In this document: one piece after another, positions 51,721-64,000 of the stretch | How the letters are laid out: every line of letters begins with the position of its first letter | Numbering within the stretch: the stretch's first letter is position 1 | Assembly (NCBI GenBank): GCA_013397935.1 | Contig: VZRN01006772.1 | Span: 173,066-237,065, forward strand | DNA from: Dasyornis broadbenti | Lineage: Eukaryota; Chordata; Aves; Passeriformes; Dasyornithidae | Direction: 5' to 3' | Length of the DNA: 64,000 nucleotides | The notes under the pieces: model-generated | The model's input: the letters and a program-made list of their open reading frames with translations, nothing else | Told to the model about the DNA's origin: nothing | Databases searched by the model: none | Program-made: the position numbers and the translations under genes

Positions 51721-54700
51721 GGCACCAAGACACATCTGCCGAGGGTGCCCGAGGGGAGCACAAAGCTCTCGGCCTCGGGGTTCACTCTGTAGCAAATTCC
51801 TTACGTCCTTTTGCTGTCCTTTCCAAATAGCTGTCTGCTAAAGGCACTGTTTGGCTATGTAGATGGAATCCAGCTTTCCATAGGCAACAATGCTATGTCT
51901 GTACTGCTTTGGTCACACATTGGGACCACTGAAGTTATTTGGTGGGGGGGAGAGACTCCAAAAGCAAAGGAATATCACCCTCTTTCCTTGGTGAGGCAAA
52001 GGTGAAGAACATCTCGCTTAGAAAAAATGGATTTTATGTTAATGTGTTTACTATGGTCGTTAACTTGGGGTGTATTTAAAAATAGTGTCTGAGAGTTTTT
52101 GAGAATCCTTAGCGCAAAATGTTGTCCTCTGTTTTTATAAACAATTAGCAACAGATAGGGCCCACTTAAACGTGGACCTGTGTGACCTGGTCCAACACCG
52201 AAGTTCAGGCTTGCTTCTACACGTAACAGCAAGGATGCTTAAGCAGAGCTGATTATGTGCAGCAGTAAGGTTGCAACTGAAAGGATTTAAAGGGGATGAG
52301 ATCTGGGTCACACTGGCTTAAGGCTTCTGATGCAGTGGCAAACAAGTCAGTTTTCCTGTTATAAGCTCTTGTTGCTCAGGCACAACTGTTTTTCATATCA
52401 TTATAGTTGGTAAAGGTCTTCATATTTCTTTGTTGGTTTTGGGAGAACAGAATTCTGTTTCCAGATCAACAGATGTTGCTGTTGAACTGTTTCTATTACA
52501 TGCTGCACTGTAGCCCAGCTGCATTACTGTAACAGGGTAATTTCTGGCTGGAATGAGCTAGTACATCAGGGTAGGTCAGTGCGGTTAGAATGAAGAGCCC
52601 TCCTTTTCACTCGTCTGCTGGTCATTGGCAACATACCCCTTGTTTTTGGGAAAACAAGTAACAGGACTTTAAAATTACAAGTGGCAGGATTGTTCCAGCA
52701 AGGACACACTTGATACATATGCAGGTATCTTTCAGTGTGTAGCTTGCTTTTTGTGACTTTTTCCCAGATAATTACTCTTAAGATTGAATTAAGTCCTGTC
52801 TCAGGATCTGGTATTAGAGAAGGAGCATTGCCTCAGGCTCTTGGAGCGCTTGTCTGTGACACCAGCTGGTAGTGGGGGAGCAGTGGGACGAATGCAGAAC
52901 CCAGCACAAGCTCCCTTGCTCTTGGCTGTGCGTGACCTTCCTGGTGTTGTGAGTGGAGCAGAGGCCAGGCTGGGAAGCTGCACCTGCAGAAGGTGGGGCC
53001 CTGCCCTTTTGCAGCAGATCCAGCAATGTAAGTGTAGGGAAGAGCAAATGCGAGGGGAGAGCCTGTGGAACACCGTGTGCTCTTTGGGAATCAGACCCAG
53101 CAGGTCTGAAGCACCTTCAGGGTGGTTTCTTGGATCCTTCTTTATCTTAACAGCAGCTTTTGCCCTCATAAGATCAGAACCAAATGATAATCAAAGGTGA
53201 AAGCAGGTAGGGTGGGAAGGAAGATGAGAAGACACATTGCAATGTTGAATTAAATGATCCAAATCCTGTTTCCAAACTCATTGAAATCAATAAAATGTCT
53301 GCTGTTGCCCTTAGTGAGCTCTTGCATGAGGCCCTGTTTGACTTAGTTAAAATAGAATGTGACGTCAATATTTTCAATCAATACGAAAACTAATATAAGT
53401 GGAGCAATATTTGGTGTTAATGCAGCTTAGTGGTCATTGGAAAACCGCAGGATGGGCACTCTTGCTAGAAATATCTATTTCTGGTTTATTTAGAATTCTG
53501 ATGAAACAAATACGCTTATTGAATTGCCAGCTTGGATGCAGCTGGGATGCTCTTACCTCATAATTGGGGTACTTCTTTAAACCGGAGGCATCAGTCTCTG
53601 AAAGACCTTTCTACATTCTTTTCTCGGTGTTTGGGAAGTTGTCAGTGTGTGCAAAACCTTTCTTTCCCATGGCACAGCTTGGGCAGCAACAAAGGCTGAC
53701 TGCAGGGGCTCTCATGATTCTATAATGGCAATTATCTTCCCTTGCCTCCTTGTTGGTCTGTGAACACTCAGTTGTGACAGTGCAACTTCAGATACGTAGC
53801 TGAGCTGCACAACTCAGCCTTCATGTGTTGTGGATGCCCATTTTTTGGCTGCTGTTGGAGCCAGAAGACTTTGGTCTCACCCCACAGTGACTGCTCTTAT
53901 GTTCCTAGGAACATATTATCTCATTTTCTTTGTTCATAATGTAGGAAATATTATTTTATTAGAGCAGATTACTATTTTCAGTAACTCTCCCAAGATGAAG
54001 GTAGGTAAGCAGTATCTCTTTTTTTCTCCTGGGTTAGTTTTTAATTGTATTTAAAGTTTGTCAGTGTTGAACCAAACACCTTCAAGACAGAAACTCACTG
54101 TGTAAGGGGGATGCGGTGTTTGAAATATTTCTGTATCATCTGTGATATGTTCTAGTGCTGACCACTAAAGGTGTCAGTGCTGTGATTTATACCCAGGTGG
54201 TCTAACAGAAAAGAAGGGAAAGATGTTAAGACTGGTCTGATTTAGGTCTCTCTGTACTTCAACTTACATTTTTAAATTTCTTTTGTATTGCTTGCTTTTC
54301 AATTAATAGAATATGTATACTCAAGGTACAGAATAAAGGCAGGACATAGTTTTATATATCATCCTCTCAGTTCCAGTTCAGTGACACTCATTTCCAGCAC
54401 GGAACTTTGGGGAACACATTGTCTTTGCATATTCAGTAAAATAAGAATGAGAGAGTGTAGAACAGTTTATTTAACCTTAGTATTTTTTCTCTCATGAAAT
54501 AGAAAATGAAATTTAGACAGCATGAATATGTGATTGCTAACTCACCTCCAGAGTTATTGTACCTTTAGAATTACATACCTGTAGAATTACTAGTATGTGA
54601 CTGATAGCTAAGGGTCTGGATTAAACAATGAGGGAGACAGGAGGCAATTTAGAACTGTAGCCTGTGCTTCCATAGTTATCTTTGTGCTTTTACTTTCCAC

Positions 54701-57700
54701 GAGCATTATTTTACTACTTTCCTAGGAATGCATAATTCTGTAGGTACTGAAATGGCTTAACGTAAACACAGAATCCCCCTGAATACTCTTAAATAGTTGT
54801 ATTAAGTACATTGTTACTCTGCTCTAGCACTCTGACTATTTTTGTGCCTATCAAAACAATTGTGTCACTTCCATCTGCATCACTCTCGAGGAGGTGTTCA
54901 GAGAACAGCTTCCTGAGCAGAGGAAAAAGGCTGCCCTCCTCTGACATTTAGCCTGGCTGGATCAGCAGCAGAGGGGAAGTCAGTATCCGTGCTTGTGGGT
55001 GGAGGTGAACTAATTCCAAGCCAGGGCTCTCCTGTTTCCAGGCCACTCATGGTTGTGTGTGCACACCTCTAAGCCTGGCCTAACCTGTCCTGCCTCTCAG
55101 CAAGGAGCAGAAGTTTAAATCAGTGCACAATTTGTACAGAAAGAGATGATGGTTGTTACAGATTTGCAAAATACCTTGTGGATGCACCTGTGGGGTATCA
55201 TGTACAAATCAGGCAGGGCATTGCTTTGGAGGGAGCCTAATTCCCCTATGGAATTGTGATCTGCCTTGTCCAGAAGGGTCTTTCTCAGCAGTAGACAAAA
55301 TGCTGAGTTACCCAGCTTTCATCCTGGCCTGGGACAGCCTTTTCCCAATTTTAGCTGTTTGAAACCAGTTTTGATTTCGAGGCGGTTTCCTGAATGTACT
55401 AGAGCTTAGAACTGGAAACAACAGTCTCCATTCCGGCTATGAAACATGAAAGGCTTTTCCCACTCCATCAATGCCTCCCCCTCTCTTTGTAGCTTTGGGA
55501 ACAGATTTGCATCACACTTCCTTGGCATGGTTTCTAGTCTTGGTTTTAACTTTGTTTTCGCACTGCCCGCGTGATTTATGTAGAGAGCAGCTCATCCTTG
55601 TGAGATGGACCCCTGTTAGTGGATATGCTTCAGGGAAGATAAACGCTTGTTTACATCCTCTCCTCTTACACTCACGTACTGTTGGGTTTCATCCACTAGG
55701 TTTTTATAGACTGCAAATGCTGATTTGCTCAGCAAATCACATCTGTCTACCTGAAAGCTGGCAGGTAAAGCCTGGTGCTGGTCGTAGCTGTGGCCATTGC
55801 AGCACTGCAGTGCTGGAGCTGATTGTCTTAGCTGGTCAGGTAGGTCAGAGAACAAAGCTGGAGACTGTGAAATCAGCAGGTCAGGTCAGGAAGCTGATGC
55901 TTTAGGCCAGTTTGGGAACAGGCAGACAGCTGGAACCCCAGTTCAGCATCCCCACCTCTGGATCTCGTGGTGAGGTTCATCACTCAGAGTCTGTTCACAG
56001 ATCACACAGGGCGCTGTACAGGTCGAAGCCTTATAAACTTTATGGTCCCAAATGGGAATCTGTTGAATCTCACGAGTCCTGTATTTCTACATTCTCTGCT
56101 GAGGATGACACATGCTTTTCAGAGAAAACCCACCTTTTTTCTGGAACTGTGTTCTTCTTCTGTTATTGTGCATCTGCCCACTCTCCCACTCCCCTCCCAC
56201 ACACCGTTTGTGGCAGCATCGCTGTATATTCTGCTTTTCTGATGGAGCACCTCCACAATACGTTTTCTATGTTTAGGGGGAAACTGCTCAGTCTCCATTT
56301 TTACTTGAAAATATAATCTTCAGACTGATGTCTGCAGGATTTCTTTTTGTTCGGATCTGTATACGCAATGCAATGACAAGCCTTTTTCTACTTTCTTTTT
56401 TAGGAAAGCCTATCTTAAAACTGAACGCTTCTTTCCTGTAGGGACATAAGCAGTGTCAAATATTGATACATACTTCATGTTCTTCTCCCCAGACAAGAGA
56501 TATTCTTTCAAAAATAATCTGTTGAAAGTCACTTATTTTTTTTTGCAACACGATGATGAAATATTTTTATGTCTCTTTGAGGTTAGGGAGAAAATGTTTG
56601 TGGAACGTAATAGTGAACTCCTAGAGGTGACCTAAAGTTCTTCTTTACCAGTAATCCTGTAAAGAATATTTGTTATTTCATTTTGTTTTACTTGGCACCA
56701 GTTGTTCAATTCCAGGGTCTGATGTTTTTCTCTTGTGTAGCCTCGGTTAGAAAGTACATCAAATCCTTTATTAACTTTTAAGCGAGTTTTCTGAAAGAAT
56801 AATTGTTTGATACTGACGTGATGAGCATGCACGTATCAATAATCAAAAATGACAAATTCTTTACTAATTATGACTGCCATAAGCCCTCCTGTGTATCAAA
56901 CCCTACTGTGTGCACCATGTATCAGGAATTAAGGATTTAGTGGCTTAGAAACATTGAACCATGATTTAGGGAAATCCTAAGACTGGGATTTCTAAGTGTG
57001 GTGGCCTGTGATTTGGTCTTATTTTCAAATTTCCTGTTTAAGATCCCACAAAAAGGTTGAAAAGGTATCAGGAAAGTTGAGTTCTAGACCACCAGCTGTT
57101 AATTTCTGACTTACAAATGATGCTGCCTGTTAGGTTCGTACAGTGTTTAGACAAAGCATGCTACAGTCCTATAAAGGATTCCAATTTCCCCCTTTATTTT
57201 ATTCCTATGGCTGCCTCCAACTGTCTTGCTATTCTGGTGGCTGTTGCTGCAGCTACTACCTGTGTTTTAGCCATTAGCTCTGTGTAGCCTAGTTTTTCAC
57301 AAATGGGAACGACTGGGAGAAAGTCAGCCTCTACGAACAGAGGAGCCAGAAGAAGCTTGGCTGGCGCTCCTTGCCCTGCTACTCCCCATGCCTTCTTCCA
57401 CTAGGGAAATGTGTTTTTGATTGAATGCACAGATCATTGGCTCAAACACAAAATAGATCCCTCTTGTAAAGATGCTTTTATAGTAGTTTGTAGTTTTCAT
57501 ATATAATAATTTGTGAAAATTTGGTCCATGATATTCTCAAAGTGAAACCTTATAGTAACAACAGAAGTCACGAATGAGGATGAATTCCATGGTGACAAAA
57601 AATGGTCCTGGTTCACATCAGCTGGAGACCACCAGGTTCTGTGGGTACCACAGTAGCATGAGGAGGAAATTTGGGCTGGCCTATGAGCTGTTGTCACATG

Positions 57701-58439
57701 AAGGGCTCTCAGGACATCTGTCACTTATGTGGTGGGGCAATGTCACAGAGAAATTCGTGGTGCTTGGCTCTAGGGACCGTTCAGTACAACTCGCTGAAGT
57801 CAGGGAATATATTGGAGAGGGAAACTTGGCTCAGGGAACCATTTCTTTAGTTTGGTGGGTTTTAGTGCTGCCATCAGTGAGCTGCCACATCCCTGTGACT
57901 CTGGGGTGACTAAGGCAGGGATGCAAACAGCTCTGCTGCTTTAGGGAGTCACATCCTGCCTGTCCCTCTGCACCTGCTTGGAAGAGGCCAGAGCAGTGGT
58001 GTTGGAGGGAGCTGAAATGGGATCAGTTTTCTGCTGACAAGTGGTGCAAAGGCTCTTTTGATCTACCCGTGTCCTATTTTGATGAATAAAAGCTTTATGC
58101 TAGTAGTGATAAGAGTTACCCAGGGAGGCGGGGGTAGAACTTTGATGTGCTGGTTTAGCAGGGGGATAAGCAATGAGGAAATAACAGACCCATCTCTCTC
58201 TGATATTAACCCCAGTAATTAGTATTCCAAACCCAATTTATATTTGGAGAGTGGGGGGGACTAAGTAGCAACATATTGTCAGAGTCTCTTTTGGTCGCTG
58301 TTGGTCCACAGCTATAAGCACTGTCCAGCTGCAAGGCAGGCTTTCAGAAGCTGTCTTAAGAAGTGCCTGAAAGCAGCTTTTGGGGTTGAATAATAACAGG
58401 CAGCACCCTTGGTGGTATTATTTTTACTTTGGTGGGGTT

Positions 58440-59354
58440 GGGCTGAGTGGGGCAGGCTGAGCCCAGACTACACTGCGTGCTCTGTGCTCTCCCTCCTCGC
58501 TGCGTTCGGTTCGCTGCTGAATGCAGCTCTCCTGATGCAGCCTCACGTGGCTGCAGAGAGGCACAATGAGGACTTGAGCATTGCCAGCCCTTTCCAGGCG
58601 TCTCTCCTGCTGCCTGCAGGTGAGCAGGCTGAGCCTGGGCTCTCCCAGCCCCGCACATTTTCCTCCTGGCTTTCCATGGAGCGCTTCGGCAGTGAGGGAA
58701 GATCGTGAGGGGGTGAGGAGCAGGAAGGCGTGTGCCGGGCTCTGGCACAGGCGCTCACAGCAGCAGCAAGTCACTAAGTCAGACTGCACCATTTTCTTCT
58801 CACCCTGCGTAAAAGCGATGTGAGAAGCTGACGGGAGCTACCCCCTCCCCCACTTGCTGGGGATGCTGAAGTGGAGCCTTCCTCCCAGCCAGAAGACGCA
58901 GCCTCTCTGGAGGAATCCCAAAAGACCTTCCCAATTTGGTGATGTGTGTTTAAAGGCCGATTTTTCTTTTCCTTTTTTTTTCCCCCCCTGCCTGTTTTTT
59001 TTTTTTTTCCCTTCCCAGCTAAGTCTGAAGCCCGCCTTCTCTTGCAGCCACAGCCAAGCTGAAGGGCTCCCAGCCTGCTAGGAGGTATTTTCTGGCTGTT
59101 CCCTGCTCGTGTGTGTGTGGCTGCGGGCACTTTGGCACACTGCGTGCGTGGACACGGCTCTCCTGCTCCCAAGCTATGGGTGCTGCAGGGGCTGGGGCAG
59201 AGCCGTGACCTTTCCTGGGGTGCCGGAGGAGGAAGAGTGGATTACGCCGTGAAGTTCTGGCTCACAGCCAGTGCCCTTGCGGAAAAAATAAATCACCTGG
59301 ATATCCGCGTGTGGTGGGAACAGCTTCCTTGGAGCTGGTGTTTTCCTCGCCAAA
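58440..59354 (+). promoter_or_regulatory. ANK2: Candidate alternative ANK2 promoter / 5' UTR region for exon B
   Basis: GC content rises from about 58.44 kb. There is an E-box (CACGTG, 58544-58549). A textbook splice donor CAG|GTGAGC ends a possible non-coding exon at 58619. A long pyrimidine tract (58961-59016) then leads to acceptor-like AGs at 59017-59018 and 59046-59047. Exon B could therefore either start from a promoter in this block or be joined to a short upstream UTR exon through an intron of about 0.4 kb. A short out-of-frame upstream ORF (59176-59208) precedes the exon-B ATG. The element order is seen directly; promoter use is inference. Confidence 0.4.
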
Positions 59355-59477
59355 ATGGCTCACGCAGCTGCTTCCATTAAAAAAGTTCGAGAGTCTGAGA
59401 TTGAAGAGAGGGAGAGAAACCTTGAGAAGGAAAGGAAAAGGCAGCGGAAAATCTCTAGGGCTGATCGGAAACGCAAG
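59355..59477 (+). CDS. ANK2: ANK2 alternative first coding exon (exon B, MAHAA-type N-terminus)
   Basis: Seen: an ATG in strong context (A at -3, G at +4; ccaaaATGg), 41 codons, then AAG|GTATGA, a strong phase-0 donor. An in-frame TAA at 59289-59291 with no ATG between fixes the start. The peptide begins MAHAAASIKK, continues with a Glu/Arg/Lys-rich stretch likely to form a charged helix, and ends RADRKRK. Known: the paralogue ankyrin-G (ANK3) has an N-terminus starting MAHAASQLKK, likewise charged and ending in a Lys/Arg run just before its ankyrin repeats. The resemblance, the shared strand and matching intron phase with exon A, and the distance (34.5 kb) all point to an alternative first exon of ANK2 giving a different N-terminal extension. 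I recall less exactly which mammalian ANK2 isoforms use it, so the ANK2 assignment rests on context plus paralogue similarity. Codon use is AT-richer than exon A and lies outside any strong CpG island. Confidence 0.85.
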
Positions 59478-62400
59478 GTATGAGGGGGAAACCAGCCCCC
59501 TTCTCCCTTTCCCCCCACCCTTCCTCTGTCTGTGCGGCGCTTTACAGGTGCTGCCATGTGTAGTGCTCTCCCCTTCGTTTTCCAAACCTTCCCTATCACA
59601 TTTCCCTTTTGCATCCCTTCCCATCCTCTCTGAGCCCCGCTGTGGACTTAGCCCATCTGCAGTGAGATTAAAGTGCTGCCAGCCATGGCAGCCCACAGCC
59701 ACACAGGGATCCTGCATATAAAGATGGCACAGCAGTATTGCCGCTTTCCCTTCATCCCAAAAGGCCTGGAGCTACCTGCTATCATTCCCAGCAAGGTGTT
59801 CCAAGCCTCTGACTCATCTGGAGTAGCTGTCAGGGAGGGAGGTGGCTGTGCTTGTGCTTTGCAGAGTGAAGGTGCATTTCTCTACTTCACAACAGCATTT
59901 CCCCCCCATTTCCCATTTTTAGTTCCAGTTTCTACCTCCCCAGCACTGCTCAGTGCTGCGTGTAGGACTTGCCTTGAGGTGCTGGGAGCATCAGCTGAGC
60001 TGTGTTGCAGTTTTTGGGTGTCACTAAAGGGGTTCTGGGCTCACCACCGTGATTCAGTGTATTTACTCTGCACACTGCAGGTGTATTTGTCTAGGTAGGG
60101 CCTGGCACACAAGTCTGCAATCTGTCGGGTTTGCCTGTGTTACTGAAGGCAATTTCTAGTTCTCTTATGGCATTTTCTTTAGATGGTTCAGATTTTGGGG
60201 AGGTTTCTCCTAATTTATAATTAACTTGTTTTCTTTCTGTGTTAGAAAGAGGGAGTGACAACTCGCATTGCCTTGGAATAAAAAACCAAAGAAAATAAAA
60301 ATGAAAAATCAGTAGAGACAATTTGTTTGCCAGATCACTCTAGTTTCCAAAGACACAAAAAAATACAATAGTGGAGAAAGTACTAAAATGAAGGTTCTGT
60401 TAAGCTTAGCTTTAGGACTGTGTTACATGGGGGGTGCCTGTGTTAATGCCTCCTCATTGCTGTTTCATTCCTCCCATCTCTGAATTCTCTAGCTTGTGAT
60501 GTGCATTAATTCAGTCCCTGACATCACATTTTTATCCATTCTTTATAAATTTCTGTGGAACAGATACTACCAAGAGACTTCTTTTTTTTTTTTTTTTTCC
60601 CTTTCTGCTACATTTCATGTAAACACAGATCTCTGTAAGAAGAAAAGCCCAGAATTCAACCATGCAATGTTTGAATTTACAGATCCTTTTGGCAGATCTC
60701 TAGAATTCAGAAGCCATCTGCTCCCTTGGCATACCTGGGCAATTTTGAATTTGTTTTGCATTCAGTGTTAGGGATTTTTATATTCTGAACTGCATGGTTT
60801 AAATAAAATGACCGAGGCCATTTGATGCCTTTGGGACCTCTGGGTGTGATCTCCATGACTTTTCAAAGGCTTGCTTTGCAGAGTTCATTAAGTCACATCC
60901 AAATTTGTTTTATCGGAAACAGGAATGTAATTTCTAATGTATGCAGTGTCTGGATGCTGGGCAGGGCTGCTTGGGACAGATTGTGATTACTCTCCTAATC
61001 CCTTAAATGGGACACTGCAGCATAAGGTAGTTTTTGTGATTACATTTTTGATTGTGGAATCCTCTGCAGAACAGCCTTTTTAAAAGATGTACTTAATGTG
61101 TGGATATCCTTGCTGGAAGGGCCTTTTTTCCTGTCTGCCCAGCACCCACCTCAATTACTTCATTACAGCGTGTGTTGTTTTTCCCGATTTTCACAAATCC
61201 TATTTCCTCAACATGTTTGATTCAAATGCCTATTGGACTACTTTAATTAAAGCTGGATAGAATTAATACTGCCCCTTCTGCTATCTCTTCTCCCAGAGTG
61301 CTGCATATCCCTGACTGCAAGCAGGCAGGCTCAGGCCACATTCATGTTAGTAATCATGTGTGGTGATGCAAGCTCCTAATCAGATTTCAGATCCAGGGAT
61401 CACCATTGGTGTTTGCTTAGAAAATACAGAGAACGCTTCAGTGTTGTGTGTGTTTCCTCCTTTTTAATATTCAGCCCCTGCTCCTGGCGCCCTTCTGCTG
61501 CGGCTGTACCTTGCTGTTACATAAACAAGTGCCTGGCTGCACCCTAAACTTGCCTTCAGTCAGATGGTTGGGGGTGGGTCACGCTGGGCTTCTCCCTCCT
61601 GCTCCTGCTGCAGGAGACACACAGCAGCGCAGGGATGAGTGTGTTTATGTCTGTGACTGTACATGCTCGTGCTGTGCAGAATGCAGGCTGTAGAGCAGAC
61701 CAGATATGTGGGTACACGTATCACAGATGTGTGTGCACATCCATCACATACACAGGATAGTCCGAATATAGAATATATGTTACATATAGTATTTGTATTT
61801 AGTCATCAATTCTAGTGAGCTGTAAATCTGTGAGATATTTATATATGTGTCACTTTATTTCCTGAAGAGCAATAAATGGTTTTACTGTGAAATGGGATTA
61901 TCTCCTAGGAGGGGCCATCCCAGTTTTTGTTGACTTTCTTGGAAAATGGAGGCTGGGAACAAATTAGATGTGCAGGTCAATGAGAGGCAAAATGCAAATG
62001 AATATATTTTTGATTGCTTTCAGCACTTAAAGTCTTTCTGCATGGGGGGAATGTGGTTCCAGCTTTGTGATTTGTTTGAAAGGTCTTACACTGCAGCAAG
62101 TGGATTTTTTCTACAATGGAGATCCATTTTGTTTGTAGAAGGATCATTAGAGTGGGGGAACATGTCAGGTGTCCTGGACCGTCTTTTCCAGCCCTCATGT
62201 GAATACCTGCCATGCACCAGTACATGCTGAGTGCATGAAGTGCTCGTTTGGCCTTGTGATAGAAACTTGTCCTGTGTCCCTGGAACATCCTGATTATGCA
62301 AAAGAGGATAAAGGAAGGGCCATGGCTTTAACTCTTCCACTTTTCCAGGATGCTGGGCGTCTGTTAGTGCCATCCCATCGTTCTCCAAGCTCCCAGGGAT

Positions 62401-64000
62401 GCTGCAGGGCGTGGGCTCTTCGGGGCTCTGCCTCTGGAATATTTTGCAGTGTGACCGTCACCTGTCTGGGCAGCAGCACCACAGACCAGCCTCTGTGCTG
62501 CTGGGGTAGGACCAGAATGTTCTGAGATGTCGTCACGTCTGCTGCTTGACGTAACCCCGGGCCCTAAGAGCCCCCTGGCTGGCAGCAGAGCTGGGAGCAG
62601 GCCCAGCAGCAGCAGCGAGCTGCTCACATCACTCTTGGCCATCCTTAATGGTTCTTTAGAGACGAACAGGATTATTCCACGCTCAAAAACTGGGAAAAGG
62701 AGTTTGCAGGCTGAAGACCCTCTCCTGCATTCTTTCTTAGATTGACTCTGTTGATTTTAACAACCAGTTGACAAGAGGCAGCTCTGCTTACCTTGCATCC
62801 AGGTTGGAAATTTTCCCTTTTATGCAATCAGTCTTTTCTTGCAATGTGGGAAAATGGGTCCTGGTGCAAACACATGTAGGTAAACAGAAAGTTCCCCAAC
62901 CTTCTCAACAGTTGTGTGTATACCCAAATGTATGAAGAGCATTAAAAGCCAGGTACTAATACACAAGGTAAGCAGCTTCAAATATATATTAATTTTATTG
63001 AAATTGAGGTGTGACTTATTCCATTTTGCCTAAATTCATACCCAGCTCCACTTGCCTCTCATGTGTTTGCAGAGAGCTGCCTATGGCTCATCCTTTGCAG
63101 ACTGAGGAGAGGGAACCAGGGTGATTCCATGACGGTCGCTCACTGAGTCAGCAGCAAAGCTGGAATTACAGCCTGGGAATCCAGCTGCCTAGCCCCTGGC
63201 TCTATGTAACACACACTTGCTTCTCCCTGTCTAAAGTACTTCTCAAAGCAGACACTGCTTCCTGTCTCTGCATGTGACAAGTGTTGAAAAGATTTTTGAA
63301 AACCCACGTAAAATAATACCCCAAAGAAAAAAACCTGTTATAAAACTGGATTTTCCTACCAAATAAAACTGATTTTTGAATGTTACAAATGTGGCAAGTT
63401 GATGGCTGTTATCATTTTACCATCAGTGATGAGGACAGAGTTTGACATCTGGTTTCTACTAGCAGTAATTTGGTATTTATTTAGTATTTAGTTTTTTAAA
63501 AAGATTTAAAACTTTTATACCTTTTTTGAAGGCCAGCTTCATGAGTTCAGCATTCTTAGCATAAAATGTTCCACAGCATCTGGATTATTCATCACTGTTT
63601 GCTAAAAGAGATTGGGAACCAGTGGCATCAGGTGAATTTTGTCCTTCCCTTGACCCCCTAAGGACCGCTGAAGCTCACACAGAGCTGCTGCTGGGCAATA
63701 TCTGCAGAAAGACAAGGATGGAGGGATTCTGCTGTCAGTAGAACTCCAGCGTGTGTGGGGAAGAGTCAACGTGCAATATGGGGCTTCCATTATGGAGTAG
63801 CAAGAGACAGGGAATGAGTTTGTTTTGTCTTACCTCAACAGCAGACCTTGTTTCACATTACCATATCCTTTGTCACAGAAGAAAATAAGAAAGGCTTCTC
63901 ACTTTGTGGAAAATATCGGCAGATTCGTCTTAGATCCAGGTCTGTTTGAATTCAAGCACATCTTTGGCAGGGAGAGTGGGCGTTTGTCATCGGGTATGCA
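59478..64000 (+). other. ANK2: ANK2 intron after exon B (non-coding)
   Basis: No coding exon is supported from the exon-B donor to the window end. The shared exon that opens the ankyrin repeats was not found, so it lies beyond 64000. The stretch holds a poly-T tract at 60581-60598 and ordinary unique intronic sequence. A 72-codon open frame at 62527-62745 starts with ATG but has no recognisable domain and no supporting splice context. Confidence 0.75.
60581..60598. repeat. Poly-T tract
   Basis: A long T run ending in 'ccctttc'. Simple sequence in the intron downstream of exon B. Confidence 0.85.

Larger units (their letters stand above)
24893..59018 (+). other. ANK2: ANK2 intron 1 after exon A (non-coding)
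   Basis: From the exon-A donor onward no further exon could be supported until the exon-B region. For exon-A transcripts the intron runs past the window end (over 39 kb). The known next-exon peptide (SDSNASFLRAARAG...) was not found in any open frame here. Contents listed separately: CR1 fragments at 38.1, 39.5, 41.6, 47.4 and 50.9-51.4 kb, simple repeats, CpG-dense patches at 30.3, 44.0-44.2 and 51.6 kb, and the assembly gap at 50.2 kb. Stretches such as 31-37 kb and 52-58 kb show no recognisable feature. Confidence 0.75.

Noticed and set aside
51346..51830. Overlapping 100-150 codon frames on both strands
   Set aside because: High GC lowers stop frequency, frames overlap on both strands, and none shows a domain.
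58356..58792. Several - strand frames of 71-130 codons
   Set aside because: They are antisense to the GC-rich region upstream of exon B and mutually overlapping, with no recognisable protein.
59311..59721. 136-codon + strand and 151-codon - strand frames overlapping exon B
   Set aside because: They are out of frame with, or antisense to, the exon-B peptide, which has the better start context, donor and paralogue match.
1..64000. tRNA, rRNA, CRISPR, prophage, insertion-sequence or operon-type features
   Set aside because: None was seen. The window is vertebrate non-coding DNA with two short exons, so these categories do not apply.

Overview
This is vertebrate nuclear DNA, almost certainly from a bird. 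It is long, mostly non-coding sequence at moderate AT content, with very little recognisable repeat except short, diverged, 5'-truncated CR1 LINE fragments. Their tails carry the avian-type ending (a 'ccttccaaccc' block followed by 'gattctatga'-like repeats). There are no operons, bacterial genes, phages or CRISPR arrays. Nearly all short open frames in the window are chance frames, and many begin at a non-ATG codon.

Two coding exons can be supported, both on the + strand, and both look like alternative first coding exons of one gene, ANK2 (ankyrin-B). Exon A (24812-24892) encodes 27 residues that closely match the N-terminus of mammalian ankyrin-B. It sits in a small CpG island and ends in a phase-0 donor. 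Exon B (59355-59477) encodes 41 highly charged residues starting MAHAA, which resemble the MAHAAS... N-terminus of the paralogue ankyrin-G (ANK3). It also ends in a phase-0 donor. Either exon could therefore be spliced in frame to the shared exon that starts the ankyrin repeats. That exon was not found and should lie to the right of the window.

Layout: 1-24.48 kb is non-coding DNA upstream of exon A. It may be intergenic, or intronic for ANK2 transcripts starting further upstream, as occurs in mammals. It carries degraded CR1 pieces, AT-rich and simple repeats, and a few RFX-like motifs. 24.49-24.99 kb holds a CR1 3' end lying directly against the CpG-island promoter, an 11-codon upstream ORF that stops one base before the start codon, and exon A. 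24.9-59.35 kb is intron 1 of the exon-A transcript. It contains CR1 copies, isolated CpG-dense patches at 30.3, 44.0-44.2 and 51.6 kb, an assembly gap at 50191-50224, and cruciform-prone inverted repeats. 58.4-59.48 kb is a promoter-like stretch with a possible 5' UTR intron, followed by exon B. 59.48-64 kb is intron downstream of exon B.

The biological theme is alternative promoter use, which would give ankyrin-B two different N-terminal extensions ahead of the same ankyrin-repeat body. No previously undescribed multi-gene system is visible.
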